Assembly: GCA_002400675.1 (NCBI GenBank)
Contig: NVQY01000008.1
Coordinates: 2,225 to 29,610, forward strand
Length of the DNA stretch: 27,386 nt
Source of the DNA: Paracoccaceae bacterium
GTDB lineage: Bacteria > Pseudomonadota > Alphaproteobacteria > Rhodobacterales > Rhodobacteraceae
Direction: 5' to 3'
The notes under the pieces: model-generated
Told to the model about the DNA's origin: nothing
Database searches by the model: none
Seen by the model: only the letters and a program-made list of their open reading frames with translations
In this document: one piece after another, positions 9,142-16,548 of the stretch
How positions within the stretch are numbered: position 1 is the stretch's first letter
How the letters are laid out: every line of letters begins with the position of its first letter
Program-made: the position numbers and the translations under genes

Positions 9142-9324
9142 ATGAACGAAACCGACATCCCAGCCGATCTGCCAGCCGCCGCGAAACGCGCGTTGGCCGA
9201 AGCCGAGGAACGCCGCAAGGCCGACAAACAGAAATCCCCCCCAAAGGAACTTGGCGGGCGTGACGGGCCGGACCCGGTACGCTTTGGCGATTGGGAGAAA
9301 AAGGGCATCGCCGTCGATTTCTGA
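9142..9324 (+). CDS. DUF1674 / SdhAF4-like succinate dehydrogenase assembly factor
   Basis: A 60-residue protein. Residues 8-35 are charged and probably helical (Ala/Lys/Glu rich). The C-terminus carries the family signature GGxxGPDPxRxGDWExKGxxxDF, read here as GGRDGPDPVRFGDWEKKG then DF. Family members related to eukaryotic SDHAF4 help assemble flavinylated SdhA with SdhB and shield it from oxidation; that role is inferred here. The ATG at 9142 is used because the conserved part begins right after it and AGGAAA lies 8-13 nt upstream. No sdh gene is visible in this window. It ends 5 bp from the stop of the convergent Lrp-family gene. Confidence 0.85.
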   Translation: MNETDIPADLPAAAKRALAEAEERRKADKQKSPPKELGGRDGPDPVRFGDWEKKGIAVDF

Positions 9325-9329
9325 CGGGC

Positions 9330-9788
9330 CTAAACCGGCAGCGCCGTTGTCTTGAACACGGTCCTTAGCGCAAACGAGCTTTGCATCTGCGACACGCCGG
9401 GCAGGCGCGCCAGATACTGGCGGTGAATGCGGGCAAAATCCTCGGTATTTTCGGCCACGACCTTTAGCAGGTAATCCGCAGACCCGGCCATCAGATGACA
9501 CTCTAACACATCGGGAATACGGGCCACGGCCTTTTCGAACGCGTCCAGAACCTCGTCGGCCTGCCCTTGCAGGGTGATCTCGACAAACACGGTCGTCGGC
9601 ACCTCCAGCTTGCGGGCATTCAGCAACGCAACATAGCCATTGATATAGCCGTCAGTCTCAAGCCGTTGCACCCGGCGATGGCAGGCGGATTGCGACAGGT
9701 TAACCTTGTCCGACAGGTCCGCATTGGACATTCGCCCGCTGATTTGCAGGGCTGACAGAATCCGACGGTCTGTTGCATCAAGGGCCAT
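9330..9788 (-). CDS. Lrp/AsnC-family regulator, probable regulator of ald
   Basis: A 152-residue feast/famine regulator. Residues 1-60 hold the winged-helix DNA-binding part (LDATDRRILSALQ, then LSQSACHRRVQRLE as the recognition helix, then GYI). Residues 65-145 form the RAM ligand-binding/oligomerisation domain, including the GSADYLLKV turn that lines the amino-acid pocket in Lrp. It is transcribed away from alanine dehydrogenase with 149 bp between starts and a perfect dyad close to its own start. Divergent Lrp-type activators of ald are known from several bacteria (AldR-type), so activation of ald by alanine is the best guess. The effector is not shown by sequence. Confidence 0.92.
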   Translation of the reverse strand: MALDATDRRILSALQISGRMSNADLSDKVNLSQSACHRRVQRLETDGYINGYVALLNARKLEVPTTVFVEITLQGQADEVLDAFEKAVARIPDVLECHLMAGSADYLLKVVAENTEDFARIHRQYLARLPGVSQMQSSFALRTVFKTTALPV

Positions 9789-9819
9789 TCGCGCACATCC
9801 TTTGCTGGTTTTGGCAATT

Positions 9820-9840
9820 TATTCGAAGGGTCTTCGAATA
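9820..9840. promoter_or_regulatory. Perfect 9+9 dyad, probable Lrp-family operator
   Basis: TATTCGAAG, spacer GGT, CTTCGAATA: a 21-bp perfect inverted repeat centred at 9830, 32 bp upstream of the regulator's start codon and 98 bp upstream of ald. Length and symmetry fit an Lrp-family dimer site. Its closeness to the regulator gene suggests autoregulation as well as control of ald. Confidence 0.6.
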
Positions 9841-9885
9841 TTACCCTGTTTCCCCGGCAAAGATATCACAGATATTGCAACGGTG

Positions 9886-9906
9886 TCTGCCTATATATTG
9901 GGCAGA
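9886..9906. promoter_or_regulatory. Second dyad upstream of ald
   Basis: TCTGCC, nine A/T-rich bases, GGCAGA: a 6+6 inverted repeat ending 31 bp before the ald start. It does not share sequence with the 9820 dyad. It may be a further regulator site or overlap the ald promoter, whose -10 could fall in the TATATATT spacer. Confidence 0.35.
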
Positions 9907-9937
9907 TTAAGAACAATGTGACCAAAAGGATTCGAAC

Positions 9938-11056
9938 ATGAAAATCGGCTGCCCCAAAGAAATCAAACCGCAGGAATTCCGCGTCGGCATGACGCCAAAT
10001 GCCGCGCAAGAGGCGATCAACCACGGCCACGAGGTGATCATCGAAACCATGGCCGGTGCCGGGTCGGGGTTTGACGACGCGGCCTATGTCGCCGCCGGAG
10101 CCACCATCCTGCAAACCGCGCCGGAAATCTTTGCCGCCGCCGACATGATCGTCAAGGTCAAGGAGCCACAGGCAGGCGAACGCAAGATGCTGCGCGAAGG
10201 CCAGATCCTGTTCACCTACCTGCACCTTGCCCCCGATCCCGATCAGACCAACGACCTGCTGGCATCGGGCTGTACCGCAATCGCCTATGAAACCGTGACC
10301 GACCGCAACGGAGGCCTGCCCCTGTTGGCCCCGATGTCCGAAGTCGCCGGCAAGCTGGCCCCGCAAGTGGGATCATGGACCCTGCAAAAGGCCAATGGCG
10401 GGCGCGGTGTGTTGATGGGCGGCGTGCCCGGTGTTGGCCCGGCCAAGGTCGTGGTGATCGGCGGCGGCGTGGTCGGCACCCACGCGGCCCGCGTCGCCGC
10501 TGGCATGGGCGCGGATGTGACGGTTCTGGACCGATCGCTGCCGCGCATGCGCTATCTGGACGATGCGTTTGGCGGGGTGTTCCGCACTGGCTTTGCCTCT
10601 GCCGGCTATACGGCGGAACTGGTGGAACAGGCCGACATGGTTGTCGGGGCCGTGTTGGTCCCCGGTGCCGCCGCGCCAAAACTGCTGTCGCGCGCGCAAC
10701 TGTCGGACATGAAGCCCGGCGCGGTTCTTGTCGATGTGGCGATTGATCAGGGCGGATGTTTTGAAACCTCGCACGCGACCACCCATCAGGACCCGATCTA
10801 TGAGGTGGACGGCATCATGCACTATTGCGTCGCCAACATGCCCGGAGCGGTTGCCCGCACGGCGACCATCGCCCTTGGCAATGCCACCATGCCGTTCCTT
10901 CTTGCGCTGGCCGACAAGGGGTGGAAACAGGCGTGCCGTGACGATGAACACCTGTTGAATGGCCTGAACGTGCATGCGGGACAGTTGACCTATTATGCGG
11001 TTGGCAAGGCCCTTGGCATCGATGTTGTATCACCGCAACTGATGATCAAAAGCTAA
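9938..11056 (+). CDS. ald: Alanine dehydrogenase
   Basis: NAD-dependent reversible oxidative deamination of L-alanine to pyruvate and ammonium, in the cytoplasm. The 372-residue length is normal. Catalytic and binding residues sit at canonical numbers: Arg15 (EFRVGMTP), Lys75 (VKVKEP), His96 (YLHLAPD) and Asp270 (DVAIDQGG). The NAD fold has VIGGGVVG (173-180) with Asp198 (VLDRS) at the end of the second strand for ribose binding. The start ATG has AAAGGA 7-12 nt upstream. The divergent Lrp-family gene is the likely regulator. The stop is only 4 bp from the stop of a convergent LysR gene, and a long hairpin begins 5 nt after it. Confidence 0.98.
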   Translation: MKIGCPKEIKPQEFRVGMTPNAAQEAINHGHEVIIETMAGAGSGFDDAAYVAAGATILQTAPEIFAAADMIVKVKEPQAGERKMLREGQILFTYLHLAPDPDQTNDLLASGCTAIAYETVTDRNGGLPLLAPMSEVAGKLAPQVGSWTLQKANGGRGVLMGGVPGVGPAKVVVIGGGVVGTHAARVAAGMGADVTVLDRSLPRMRYLDDAFGGVFRTGFASAGYTAELVEQADMVVGAVLVPGAAAPKLLSRAQLSDMKPGAVLVDVAIDQGGCFETSHATTHQDPIYEVDGIMHYCVANMPGAVARTATIALGNATMPFLLALADKGWKQACRDDEHLLNGLNVHAGQLTYYAVGKALGIDVVSPQLMIKS

Positions 11057-11060
11057 AGAC

Positions 11061-11942
11061 CTACGTCGCTTGCCGGTGCCCTTCAAACAGGTGCCGCGAG
11101 CGACGTAAGCGGCCCGTGGTAAAGTCCACAAAGGACCGGATACGCGGAACATTACGCAGGTCGGTATGGGTCAACACCCATACCGGCGCATAGTCAAAAG
11201 TCGGCAGGCCCGGCACCCGTTGCAGGGCGGGGTCGGTCTCGCCCAGAATACAAGCCATGCGCGTGGCCCCGATCCCGGATCGCACAGCCCCCACCGCCGC
11301 CATCATGTCATCCACCGTCAGGCGTGCCCGCAGATTTGGCCGGATATCGGTGATCTCGCGCGGTGGTCCGGGCCAATGCGCGAACCGGATCCAGTCCAGC
11401 GGCTCGTCCCCGCCCAGATCGCGGGCTATGACCGAAGGCGTGGCATAGACCGCCGCCCTCTGTTTGGTGACAACCTGCCCGACAAGGGTCGGTGATGGCT
11501 TGGACGAAATCCGAAAGGCCACATCCGCCTCGCGTTGTGCCAGATTGACGATATTGTTGGTTGCCAGAATATTCAGATCAACCCCCGGATATTCGGTAAT
11601 GAATTCGGCCAGAACCGGTGCCAGAACCCGTTCGATCATCAACTGCGGGGCCGTGACCGTCAATCGCCCCGAGATATCCACGTCGCGCGCGCCGATCAGA
11701 CGGTCAAGCCGGGCCTCTGAGTGCTCCATCGCTTCGGCGGCGCGCACCGCATCCTGCCCGGCTTCGGTCACAACATATCCGCTGGCCAGCCGGTCAAACA
11801 GCCGCGCACCCAAGGCAGTTTCAGCCGAGGTTATCCGCCGCGCCACGGTAGCGTGATTGACGCCCAACACCCGCGCCGCACCGCTGATCCCACCTTGACG
11901 TGCCGTTTCCAGAACGTGGCGTAAGTCGCTCCAATCCAACAT
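11061..11942 (-). CDS. LysR-family transcriptional regulator
   Basis: A 293-residue LysR-type regulator. The N-terminus (MLDWSDLRHVLETARQGG) leads into the helix-turn-helix GAARVLGVNHATVARRITSAE (about 19-39), followed by the linker helix and a periplasmic-binding-like effector domain from about residue 85. The ATG at 11942 is preferred over the in-frame ATG at 11990, because the longer form adds an atypical hydrophobic leader and would swallow the LysR-type dyad at 11953-11968. The Shine-Dalgarno for 11942 is weak, so this choice is moderately sure. It diverges from the DUF1330 gene, the likely target. The C-terminal basic tail (GRLRRSRHLFEGHR) is encoded within a long inverted repeat shared with the ald 3' end. 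Confidence 0.88.
   Translation of the reverse strand: MLDWSDLRHVLETARQGGISGAARVLGVNHATVARRITSAETALGARLFDRLASGYVVTEAGQDAVRAAEAMEHSEARLDRLIGARDVDISGRLTVTAPQLMIERVLAPVLAEFITEYPGVDLNILATNNIVNLAQREADVAFRISSKPSPTLVGQVVTKQRAAVYATPSVIARDLGGDEPLDWIRFAHWPGPPREITDIRPNLRARLTVDDMMAAVGAVRSGIGATRMACILGETDPALQRVPGLPTFDYAPVWVLTHTDLRNVPRIRSFVDFTTGRLRRSRHLFEGHRQAT
11062..11107. terminator. Long hairpin behind ald, inside the tail of the convergent lysR gene
   Basis: TACGTCGCT (11062-11070) pairs perfectly with AGCGACGTA (11099-11107), and the stem can extend by a G-U pair and two more pairs (GC at 11072-11073 with 11096-11097), leaving a loop of about 22 nt. It begins 5 nt after the ald stop and covers the last codons and part of the stop codon of lysR. 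There is no T-run, so it may be a 3'-end stabiliser or a Rho-assisted end rather than an intrinsic terminator. Confidence 0.5.
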
Positions 11943-11952
11943 GGCCCGATAA

Positions 11953-11968
11953 TATACGCACAAGTATA
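11953..11968. promoter_or_regulatory. LysR-type dyad between lysR and the DUF1330 gene
   Basis: TATAC, six bases, GTATA: a 16-bp inverted repeat 11 bp upstream of the chosen lysR start and 72 bp upstream of the divergent gene. AT-rich half-sites in a divergent promoter region are typical of LysR autoregulatory sites. Confidence 0.5.
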
Positions 11969-12039
11969 GCGCATCAATGATCGTTTTCATCCCCCCCTGC
12001 GTGGGTCAAATTCACAGCACAACCAAAAGGAATACCCCA

Positions 12040-12321
12040 ATGACCGCCTATGCCCTTGTGACAATACATCTGGAAGACCGCGAAGCATTCGCCCGCTATC
12101 GCACCCTAGCCGGCCCAGCCCTGCACAAACATCAGGCCAAGCCGCTTTCGGTTTCATCCGACGCACAGATCATCGAAGGCGACGGCCCCGCCCCCGATGT
12201 TACTGTCATCCTTGAATTTCCCGACCGCGATCATGCGCTGGCATGGATCAACGACAAGGATATTGCAGACGTTCACGCCACCCGCCGGGCCAGCGGGCGT
12301 TCGCAAATCATACTTATGTGA
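12040..12321 (+). CDS. DUF1330-family protein
   Basis: A 93-residue protein of the ferredoxin-like dimeric alpha+beta barrel type. The family pattern is visible: YALVTIHLEDREAFARYR as the first strand and helix, a central IIEGDGPAPDVTVILEFPD, and HALAWIN near the second helix, ending in a strand (SQIILM). DUF1330 proteins are small, usually of unknown function, and related in fold to YCII and antibiotic-biosynthesis monooxygenases. ATG 12040 has AAAGGAA upstream; an in-frame ATG at 11977 would overlap the LysR operator region and is rejected. Divergence from the LysR gene suggests LysR control. No active-site assignment can be made from sequence. Confidence 0.82.
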   Translation: MTAYALVTIHLEDREAFARYRTLAGPALHKHQAKPLSVSSDAQIIEGDGPAPDVTVILEFPDRDHALAWINDKDIADVHATRRASGRSQIILM

Positions 12322-12325
12322 TCAG

Positions 12326-12350
12326 TGGCCCCGCCGCCACGGCAGGGCCA
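12326..12350. terminator. Strong hairpin between convergent DUF1330 gene and mscL
   Basis: TGGCCC pairs with GGGCCA and, after a C/A mismatch, GCCG pairs with CGGC around a CCA loop: a 10-bp compact stem located between the two stop codons. No T-run on either side. Its position suggests a shared 3'-end structure. Confidence 0.5.
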
Positions 12351-12365
12351 TATCCAGTTCCGGCT

Positions 12366-12797
12366 TTACGACTTGACCAGTGAGTCGCGGATTTCGGTCA
12401 GCAGGTCGATTTCGGTTGGCCCGGCTGGGGCGGCCTCGACGGCTTCTTCTTCCTTGGCGGCGGCGTCCTTGGCCTTGTTGACCACCTTCACCAGCATGAA
12501 CACCACCCAGGCGATGATCAGAAAGTTGATCACGGCCATCGCAAACGCCCCATAGGCAAACACCCCGGCACCGGCCTCGCGGGCGGCACTCAGGGATGAA
12601 TAGGTGGTGCCATCCCCGCCCAGAATGATGAACTTGTTGGTGAAATCGACCCCGCCGGTGAACAGCCCGATGAGCGGATTGATCAGGTCGGCCACCATGG
12701 ATTTCACAATCGCGGTAAAGGCCGCGCCGATGATGATCCCTACGGCCATGTCCATGACATTGCCCTTGGCGATAAAGCCCTTGAACTCTTTAAGCAT
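12366..12797 (-). CDS. mscL: Large-conductance mechanosensitive channel
   Basis: A 143-residue inner-membrane protein forming a homopentameric channel that opens under high membrane tension and releases solutes on hypo-osmotic shock. The family order is clear: N-terminal amphipathic helix ([13 protein letters not shown]), first membrane helix [24 protein letters not shown], periplasmic loop ([14 protein letters not shown]...), second membrane helix ([23 protein letters not shown]), then a charged Ala/Glu-rich linker and the cytoplasmic helix [15 protein letters not shown] purine-rich stretch AGGAAAAGG lies upstream. It stands alone, convergent with the DUF1330 gene and divergent from the glutathione transferase. 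Confidence 0.97.
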   Translation of the reverse strand: MLKEFKGFIAKGNVMDMAVGIIIGAAFTAIVKSMVADLINPLIGLFTGGVDFTNKFIILGGDGTTYSSLSAAREAGAGVFAYGAFAMAVINFLIIAWVVFMLVKVVNKAKDAAAKEEEAVEAAPAGPTEIDLLTEIRDSLVKS

Positions 12798-12917
12798 TTG
12801 ATTGAACCTTTTCCTGCCCTGTTGTGTTTTGGTTTAAGGAGCCTTCAGAATACACCCTGACCCCTGAATTCAAAGCGCCGTAACCCAGCCTGACCTGATC
12901 AGGCCCAAGGAGACCTC

Positions 12918-13616
12918 ATGATTGATCCCAAGAAGTTCCCGATTGCCCGGAAATGGCCTGCCAAGAACCCGGAAATCCTTCAGCTGTATTCGTTCCCGAC
13001 CCCCAATGGCGTCAAAGCCTCGATCATGCTTGAGGAAATCGGCCTGCCCTACGAGGCGCACACGGTCACCCTGTCGGATGCGGACGTCAAAAGCCCCGAG
13101 TTCCTGTCCCTGAACCCCAACAACAAGATCCCGGCGATCATTGATCCCGATGGGCCGGACGGCGCACCACTATGCCTGTTCGAAAGCGGGGCGATCCTGA
13201 TCTATCTGGCCGAGAAATCCGGCAAGTTTCTGGGGTCGAACATGACGGAACGCATGCACATCATCCAATGGCTGATGTTCCAGATGGGCGGCGTCGGCCC
13301 GATGTTCGGGCAGCTTGGGTTCTTCTACAAATTCGCCGGCAAGGAAATCGAAGACCCCCGCCCACGCGATCGCTATATCAACGAAACCAGACGTTTGATG
13401 GCCGTGCTGGAAAAGCAACTTGAAGGGCGAGACTGGATCGCCGGCGATTATTCCATTGCCGACATCGCCATCGCGCCATGGCTGCGGGCGCTGGATTTCT
13501 ATGAAGCGATGGAAACGCTGGAATGGGACAATCACCCAAATCTGGACGCCTATCTTGACCGGTTTGTGCAACGTCCTGCGGTGAAAAAAGGACTGGTCAC
13601 GCCACCGCGCAGCTAA
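12918..13616 (+). CDS. Glutathione S-transferase, Nu-class (YfcG/YghU)-like
   Basis: A 232-residue cytosolic thioredoxin-fold protein. Residues 20-100 form the GST N-domain: LYSFPTPNGVKASIMLEE, with Thr28 and Asn30 matching the TxN signature of YfcG/YghU proteins, which bind glutathione disulfide and act as disulfide reductases instead of using a catalytic Tyr or Ser. NPNNKIPAIIDPDG and ESGAILIYLAEK give the cis-proline loop (Pro72) and the gamma-glutamyl-binding Glu89-Ser90. The C-terminal helical domain (from about 110) carries the N-capping segment SIADIAIAPW. AAGGAGA precedes the ATG. It ends at a bidirectional terminator shared with the Fo operon. The physiological substrate is unknown. 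Confidence 0.93.
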   Translation: MIDPKKFPIARKWPAKNPEILQLYSFPTPNGVKASIMLEEIGLPYEAHTVTLSDADVKSPEFLSLNPNNKIPAIIDPDGPDGAPLCLFESGAILIYLAEKSGKFLGSNMTERMHIIQWLMFQMGGVGPMFGQLGFFYKFAGKEIEDPRPRDRYINETRRLMAVLEKQLEGRDWIAGDYSIADIAIAPWLRALDFYEAMETLEWDNHPNLDAYLDRFVQRPAVKKGLVTPPRS

Positions 13617-13653
13617 TTGCACCCGGCCAACGACGACCCTCAATACAAAAAAA

Positions 13654-13679
13654 CCCGACCTCACGAGGCCGGGTTTTTT
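13654..13679. terminator. Bidirectional intrinsic terminator (GST gene / atp operon)
   Basis: CCCGACCTC pairs with GAGGCCGGG around a very short loop, with one mismatch on the plus strand that becomes a G-U pair on the minus strand. An A-run (13647-13653) precedes it and a T-run (13674-13679) follows, so each strand reads as stem plus U-tract. Confidence 0.9.
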
Positions 13680-13684
13680 AATCT

Positions 13685-13704
13685 GTAGGGTGGGTGAAAC
13701 CCAC
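13685..13704 (+). repeat. REP-like GTAG-headed palindrome, copy 1
   Basis: GTAG followed by GGTGGGT, GAA, ACCCAC: a GTAG head and a 6-bp stem. It lies 2 nt beyond the atpF stop codon. Twenty bases are identical to the copy at 15198. GTAG-headed palindromes are the classic layout of REP elements mobilised by RAYT transposases; no RAYT gene is in the window. Confidence 0.7.
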
Positions 13705-13706
13705 GC

Positions 13707-14270
13707 TTAGTGCAGCTTGACCTCAACCTCGGCGATTGCCTCGTCGATCATCTTGTTACCCTTGGCGGCCGTCATCTGCTTGGCCATGATCTGACCTGCG
13801 GCGGCAACGGCGATGGTGATCGCCTGATCGCGAACTTCCTTGATGGCCGAAGCCTGCGCGGACGCGATTTGCTCTTGCGCGGCAGCCAGCCGGCGGACAA
13901 TCGACTTTTGCAACTCTTCGCGGGCCTGCTCAGCGGCCAGATTGGCATCCTCGCGGGCGGCGGCGACGATGCGGTCAGCCTGTTCCTGCACTTCTTTCTG
14001 CTTGCGCTCGTAAGAGGCCAGAATGGTCTGGGCGTCTTCACGCAGGGCGCGCGCTTCGTCCAGTTCAGCCTGAATGCCGTCGGCACGTTTATCCAGAATG
14101 CCACCGATCATACCGGGGACTTTCAGCCGGAAAATGACGCCAACAAACAGCAGGAATGCCAGCAGCACGATAAAGTTGGTGTTGCCCAACGAAATGAACG
14201 CACCCGGAGCAGCCAGCGCAGGGCCGGCGGCACCAAGAGTCAGGATAAGGCCGGTTAAGAAACGCTTCAT
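13707..14270 (-). CDS. atpF: ATP synthase Fo subunit b
   Basis: A 187-residue peripheral-stalk subunit. A single N-terminal membrane anchor ([15 protein letters not shown], about 33-47) is followed by a long, highly charged Ala/Glu/Arg coiled coil that reaches F1. Residues 1-21 also look like a cleavable leader ([20 protein letters not shown]), as seen in some alphaproteobacterial b subunits. It starts 3 bp after the atpF' stop, and its Shine-Dalgarno AAAGGA lies inside the end of atpF', so the two are coupled. It is the last gene of the Fo operon, with a REP-like hairpin and then a strong terminator behind it. Confidence 0.96.
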   Translation of the reverse strand: MKRFLTGLILTLGAAGPALAAPGAFISLGNTNFIVLLAFLLFVGVIFRLKVPGMIGGILDKRADGIQAELDEARALREDAQTILASYERKQKEVQEQADRIVAAAREDANLAAEQAREELQKSIVRRLAAAQEQIASAQASAIKEVRDQAITIAVAAAGQIMAKQMTAAKGNKMIDEAIAEVEVKLH

Positions 14271-14273
14271 GTC

Positions 14274-14837
14274 TTATCCTTTCATCCGGGCGGAAACTGC
14301 GGAAGCCACGGATTTGGCGTCGGATTTACCGCCCAGTACCGTAACGATTTCGGATGCCGTGTCGTTGGCAACCTCTTGGACTGCCTGCAACGCGCTTGCG
14401 CGAATTTCGGCAATTGCCTTTTCGCCTTCGGCGGCCTTTGCGGCAATCTCGGCGTCCGCCTTGGCGATTGCGTCGTTCAGGTCACCCTGAATTTCCGCCC
14501 GCGCCTGTGCGGCAATATCAAGGGCTGCGGACCGGGCATCGGCCAGCGCCTTGTTATAGACGTCCTCGGCCTCAAGAGCCTTAGCCTTGAGGTCTTCGGC
14601 AGCCGCGATGTCATTGGTGATCGTGCCCTGACGTTCCGCCAGAATCGACCCGATCCGTGGCAGTGCCACGCGCGACAGAACGAGGTAGATTACGACAAGC
14701 GTAACCACCAGCCAGAAAATCTGGTTGGGAAAGGTCGTGAAGTCCAGCTGTGGCATGCCGGGCGCTGCTTCTGCACCGGGGGCATTGTGGCTGGACGTGG
14801 CAACGGCCTCGACCACTTCGTGGGTATCAGTTGCCAT
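14274..14837 (-). CDS. atpG: ATP synthase Fo subunit b'
   Basis: A 187-residue second stalk subunit (b'), typical of photosynthetic bacteria and alphaproteobacteria, which build a b/b' heterodimer. An acidic, unstructured N-terminus (about 1-35) precedes the membrane helix ([22 protein letters not shown], about 39-60) and an Ala-rich coiled coil ([20 protein letters not shown] and onward). AGGAGG is 6 nt upstream of the ATG. It is distinguished from b by the long N-terminal extension and the [14 protein letters not shown] segment. Symbol usage varies in the literature (atpG, atpF2, atpX). Confidence 0.94.
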   Translation of the reverse strand: MATDTHEVVEAVATSSHNAPGAEAAPGMPQLDFTTFPNQIFWLVVTLVVIYLVLSRVALPRIGSILAERQGTITNDIAAAEDLKAKALEAEDVYNKALADARSAALDIAAQARAEIQGDLNDAIAKADAEIAAKAAEGEKAIAEIRASALQAVQEVANDTASEIVTVLGGKSDAKSVASAVSARMKG

Positions 14838-14855
14838 GTCGTCCTCCTGATGGAA

Positions 14856-14922
14856 CTTAGCCTACAACGGGGGCGCACGATGTACGCACACCCCCGAGCG
14901 TAAGGATGAAGATTCCGCTAAG
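14856..14922 (-). other. Nested intercistronic hairpin between atpE and atpF'
   Basis: In transcript sense CTTAGC (14922-14917) pairs with GCTAAG (14861-14856), and inside it CGGGGG (14896-14891) pairs with CCCCCG (14873-14868). The outer stem starts 2 nt after the atpE stop. Such structures can protect the atpE message 3' end or cause partial termination, helping to overproduce the multi-copy c subunit. This role is an inference. Confidence 0.5.
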
Positions 14923-14924
14923 GC

Positions 14925-15161
14925 TTAGACGGCAAACATCAGCAGAAGCGCGATGAGGAACGAGAAGATCCCCAGGGCTTCCGAGAACGCGATACCGATG
15001 AACATGGTGGCTGTCTGACCAGCAGCAGCAGAGGGGTTGCGCAGGGCACCAGACAGGTAGTTGCCGACCACGAGGCCCACACCGACGGCCGCGCCGCCCA
15101 TACCTGTACTTGCCAGACCAGCGCCAATATAGGCCCCCATTTGTACGACGTCACCTTCCAT
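14925..15161 (-). CDS. atpE: ATP synthase Fo subunit c (proteolipid)
   Basis: A 78-residue hairpin of two membrane helices that forms the rotor ring. Helix 1 carries the glycine-rich helix-packing motif ([19 protein letters not shown]), the polar loop is ALRNPSA with conserved Arg41-Asn42-Pro43, and helix 2 has the proton-binding Glu61 in [10 protein letters not shown]. There are no sodium-site residues of the usual pattern, so a proton ring is expected. AAGGAG precedes the ATG. It is flanked by a REP-like palindrome upstream and a nested hairpin downstream, so its message is bracketed by RNA structure. Confidence 0.98.
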   Translation of the reverse strand: MEGDVVQMGAYIGAGLASTGMGGAAVGVGLVVGNYLSGALRNPSAAAGQTATMFIGIAFSEALGIFSFLIALLLMFAV

Positions 15162-15197
15162 GATATTTCTCCTTACATTGGAATTGTGTGTTGTTTC

Positions 15198-15218
15198 GTA
15201 GGGTGGGTGAAACCCACC
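15198..15218 (+). repeat. REP-like GTAG-headed palindrome, copy 2
   Basis: GTAG followed by GGTGGGT, GAA, ACCCACC: a 7-bp stem with a 3-nt loop. It lies 4 nt beyond the atpB stop, in the atpB-atpE gap. It has the same orientation as the copy at 13685 and is identical to it over 20 bases. Confidence 0.75.
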
Positions 15219-15222
15219 ATCG

Positions 15223-16020
15223 TTAGTGATGCGGATGCAGTGCGTCCTTGAGATACACGCATGTCAGAATGGCAAATACATAGGCCTGAATGAACGACAC
15301 CAGCACTTCAAGCGCATAAATCGCCGAGATTGCCGCAATCGAAACCGGCGCGATCAGAGTGATCGCCGCGAAGGCCGCGAAAACCTTGATCACCGCGTGT
15401 CCGGCCATCATGTTGCCCGCCAAACGAATGGAGTGGCTTACCGGGCGGACAAAGTAGGAAATCACTTCGATCAGCGCCAGGATCGGGCGCAGGATCAGCG
15501 GTGCCTGCCGGATCCAGAAGATATTGAGGAAACCAAAGCCGTTCAGGTAGAACCCAAGGATCGTTACCGTCAGGAACACCGCCATCGCCAGGATCGCGGT
15601 CACCGCAATCTGGCTGGTTGTGGTGTAAGACATCGGCAGCAAGCCAAGGAAGTTGGCGGTGACGATGAACATGAACAGCGTCATGATATAGGGAAAATAC
15701 TTGACCCCATCCTTGCCAGCGACGTCCTCTACCATCTTGTAGATAAAGCCATAGGCCAGTTCGGCAATCGACTGCATACGGGACGGCACGATCGCGCGCT
15801 TGGACGTGGCGACCACCAGTATGACCACAACGGCCAGGATCGAAAGCCCCATCCACAACGTGGCATTGGACGGCGTGTACCAGGCCAGATGCTCTGCGCC
15901 GAACAGCGGCTTGACTTCAAACTGCGCCATCGGATGGAAAGCCAGTTCGCCGCCCTTGTTGATAAACGCCGCGAAGACGAAAAGCGCTGCGGCTATCGCA
16001 AAAATCACCATTGCAACCAT
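15223..16020 (-). CDS. atpB: ATP synthase Fo subunit a
   Basis: The 265-residue stator subunit with the two proton half-channels. It has about six membrane helices. The essential arginine is Arg199 in the motif [10 protein letters not shown], and the C-terminal helix carries [16 protein letters not shown]. Start choice: ATG 16020 lies 4 bp after the atpI stop with GGGG 7 nt upstream; the in-frame ATG at 16038 overlaps atpI and has no ribosome site. The N-terminus carries an extra hydrophobic stretch ([16 protein letters not shown]) ahead of the usual KGG..FHPM..F start, which could be a signal-like leader. A REP-like palindrome lies right behind the stop. Confidence 0.96.
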   Translation of the reverse strand: MVAMVIFAIAAALFVFAAFINKGGELAFHPMAQFEVKPLFGAEHLAWYTPSNATLWMGLSILAVVVILVVATSKRAIVPSRMQSIAELAYGFIYKMVEDVAGKDGVKYFPYIMTLFMFIVTANFLGLLPMSYTTTSQIAVTAILAMAVFLTVTILGFYLNGFGFLNIFWIRQAPLILRPILALIEVISYFVRPVSHSIRLAGNMMAGHAVIKVFAAFAAITLIAPVSIAAISAIYALEVLVSFIQAYVFAILTCVYLKDALHPHH

Positions 16021-16024
16021 GTTG

Positions 16025-16354
16025 CTACCCCGTGTCATCTTTGTCGGCCTGTTCGGCCAGTTTCGTCTCCTGGATCTCGCGCGCGCTTTTCAGCATCGTT
16101 CTGATGCCCGCGGCCATACCCAGCAATGTAAACAGTATCAGAAAGATCGGGAGCGTCCCGAACAGGCTGTCCAGCCCGTATCCGATACCAAAGCCGATCC
16201 CCAGACCGACCACCAGTTCTATCACCATGCGCCAGGCCAGATGGGCCTGAGAATAGTGTTCGTCGTTATGGGACTTCACCGGTTTATCTGGTTTGGCCGC
16301 CGCGATCCGCGCCTCAAGCTGCGACATGCGCTGCTTATGGTCGTCATCACTCAC
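16025..16354 (-). CDS. atpI: ATP synthase accessory protein I
   Basis: A 109-residue AtpI family membrane protein that assists c-ring or Fo assembly. Start: a GTG at 16354 with AGGGG 8 nt upstream gives [19 protein letters not shown], matching the usual MS(D)..LEARI family start; the longer frame from 16411 would begin upstream of the predicted promoter -10 and is rejected. An N-terminal charged helix (1-30) is followed by two membrane segments: [20 protein letters not shown] with a glycine-zipper pattern, and [17 protein letters not shown]. First gene of the Fo operon. Confidence 0.92.
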   Translation of the reverse strand: MSDDDHKQRMSQLEARIAAAKPDKPVKSHNDEHYSQAHLAWRMVIELVVGLGIGFGIGYGLDSLFGTLPIFLILFTLLGMAAGIRTMLKSAREIQETKLAEQADKDDTG

Positions 16355-16396
16355 GGCTAAAACCCCTGTGAAATCCCTCACGTCTTGTTGCGTTGG

Positions 16397-16424
16397 TGCT
16401 AAGGGGCGCAAGGGGCAGAGTCAA
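16397..16424 (-). promoter_or_regulatory. Probable promoter of the atp Fo operon
   Basis: On the minus strand TTGACT (16424-16419), a 16-bp C-rich spacer, then TTAGCA (16402-16397) form a -35/-10 pair of the sigma-70 type common in this family (strong TTGAC, weak -10). A start near 16390 would leave a leader of about 36 nt before the atpI GTG. Confidence 0.6.
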
Positions 16425-16468
16425 TCGCCAGAGAGGTGCCGGGATTTTCTGGTCAAGCCATTGTTTTT

Positions 16469-16499
16469 TGAGTATTTATTACAAGAAGAAGCTGGGGGC
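16469..16499 (-). repeat. 31-nt dispersed 3'-UTR repeat, copy 1
   Basis: On the plus strand: TGAGTATTTA, TT, ACAAGAAGAAGC, T, GGGGGC. The same 31 nt with only three differences occurs at 22819-22849 on the other strand. In the sense of the preceding gene (the LysR gene ending at 16549) it lies 49 nt after the stop codon. Confidence 0.8.
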
Positions 16500-16548
16500 T
16501 GTTTTCGTATCAGCCGTGTTGTGGGTGGAATTCCGGGGAAATCCACAT

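Noticed and set aside
10373..10975. Minus-strand 200-codon frame inside ald
   Set aside because: Shadow of a fully motif-supported alanine dehydrogenase.
12894..12903. Palindrome CCTGATCAGG upstream of the glutathione transferase gene
   Set aside because: Ten bases only and adjacent to the ribosome site; expected by chance at this GC content, so not called as an operator.
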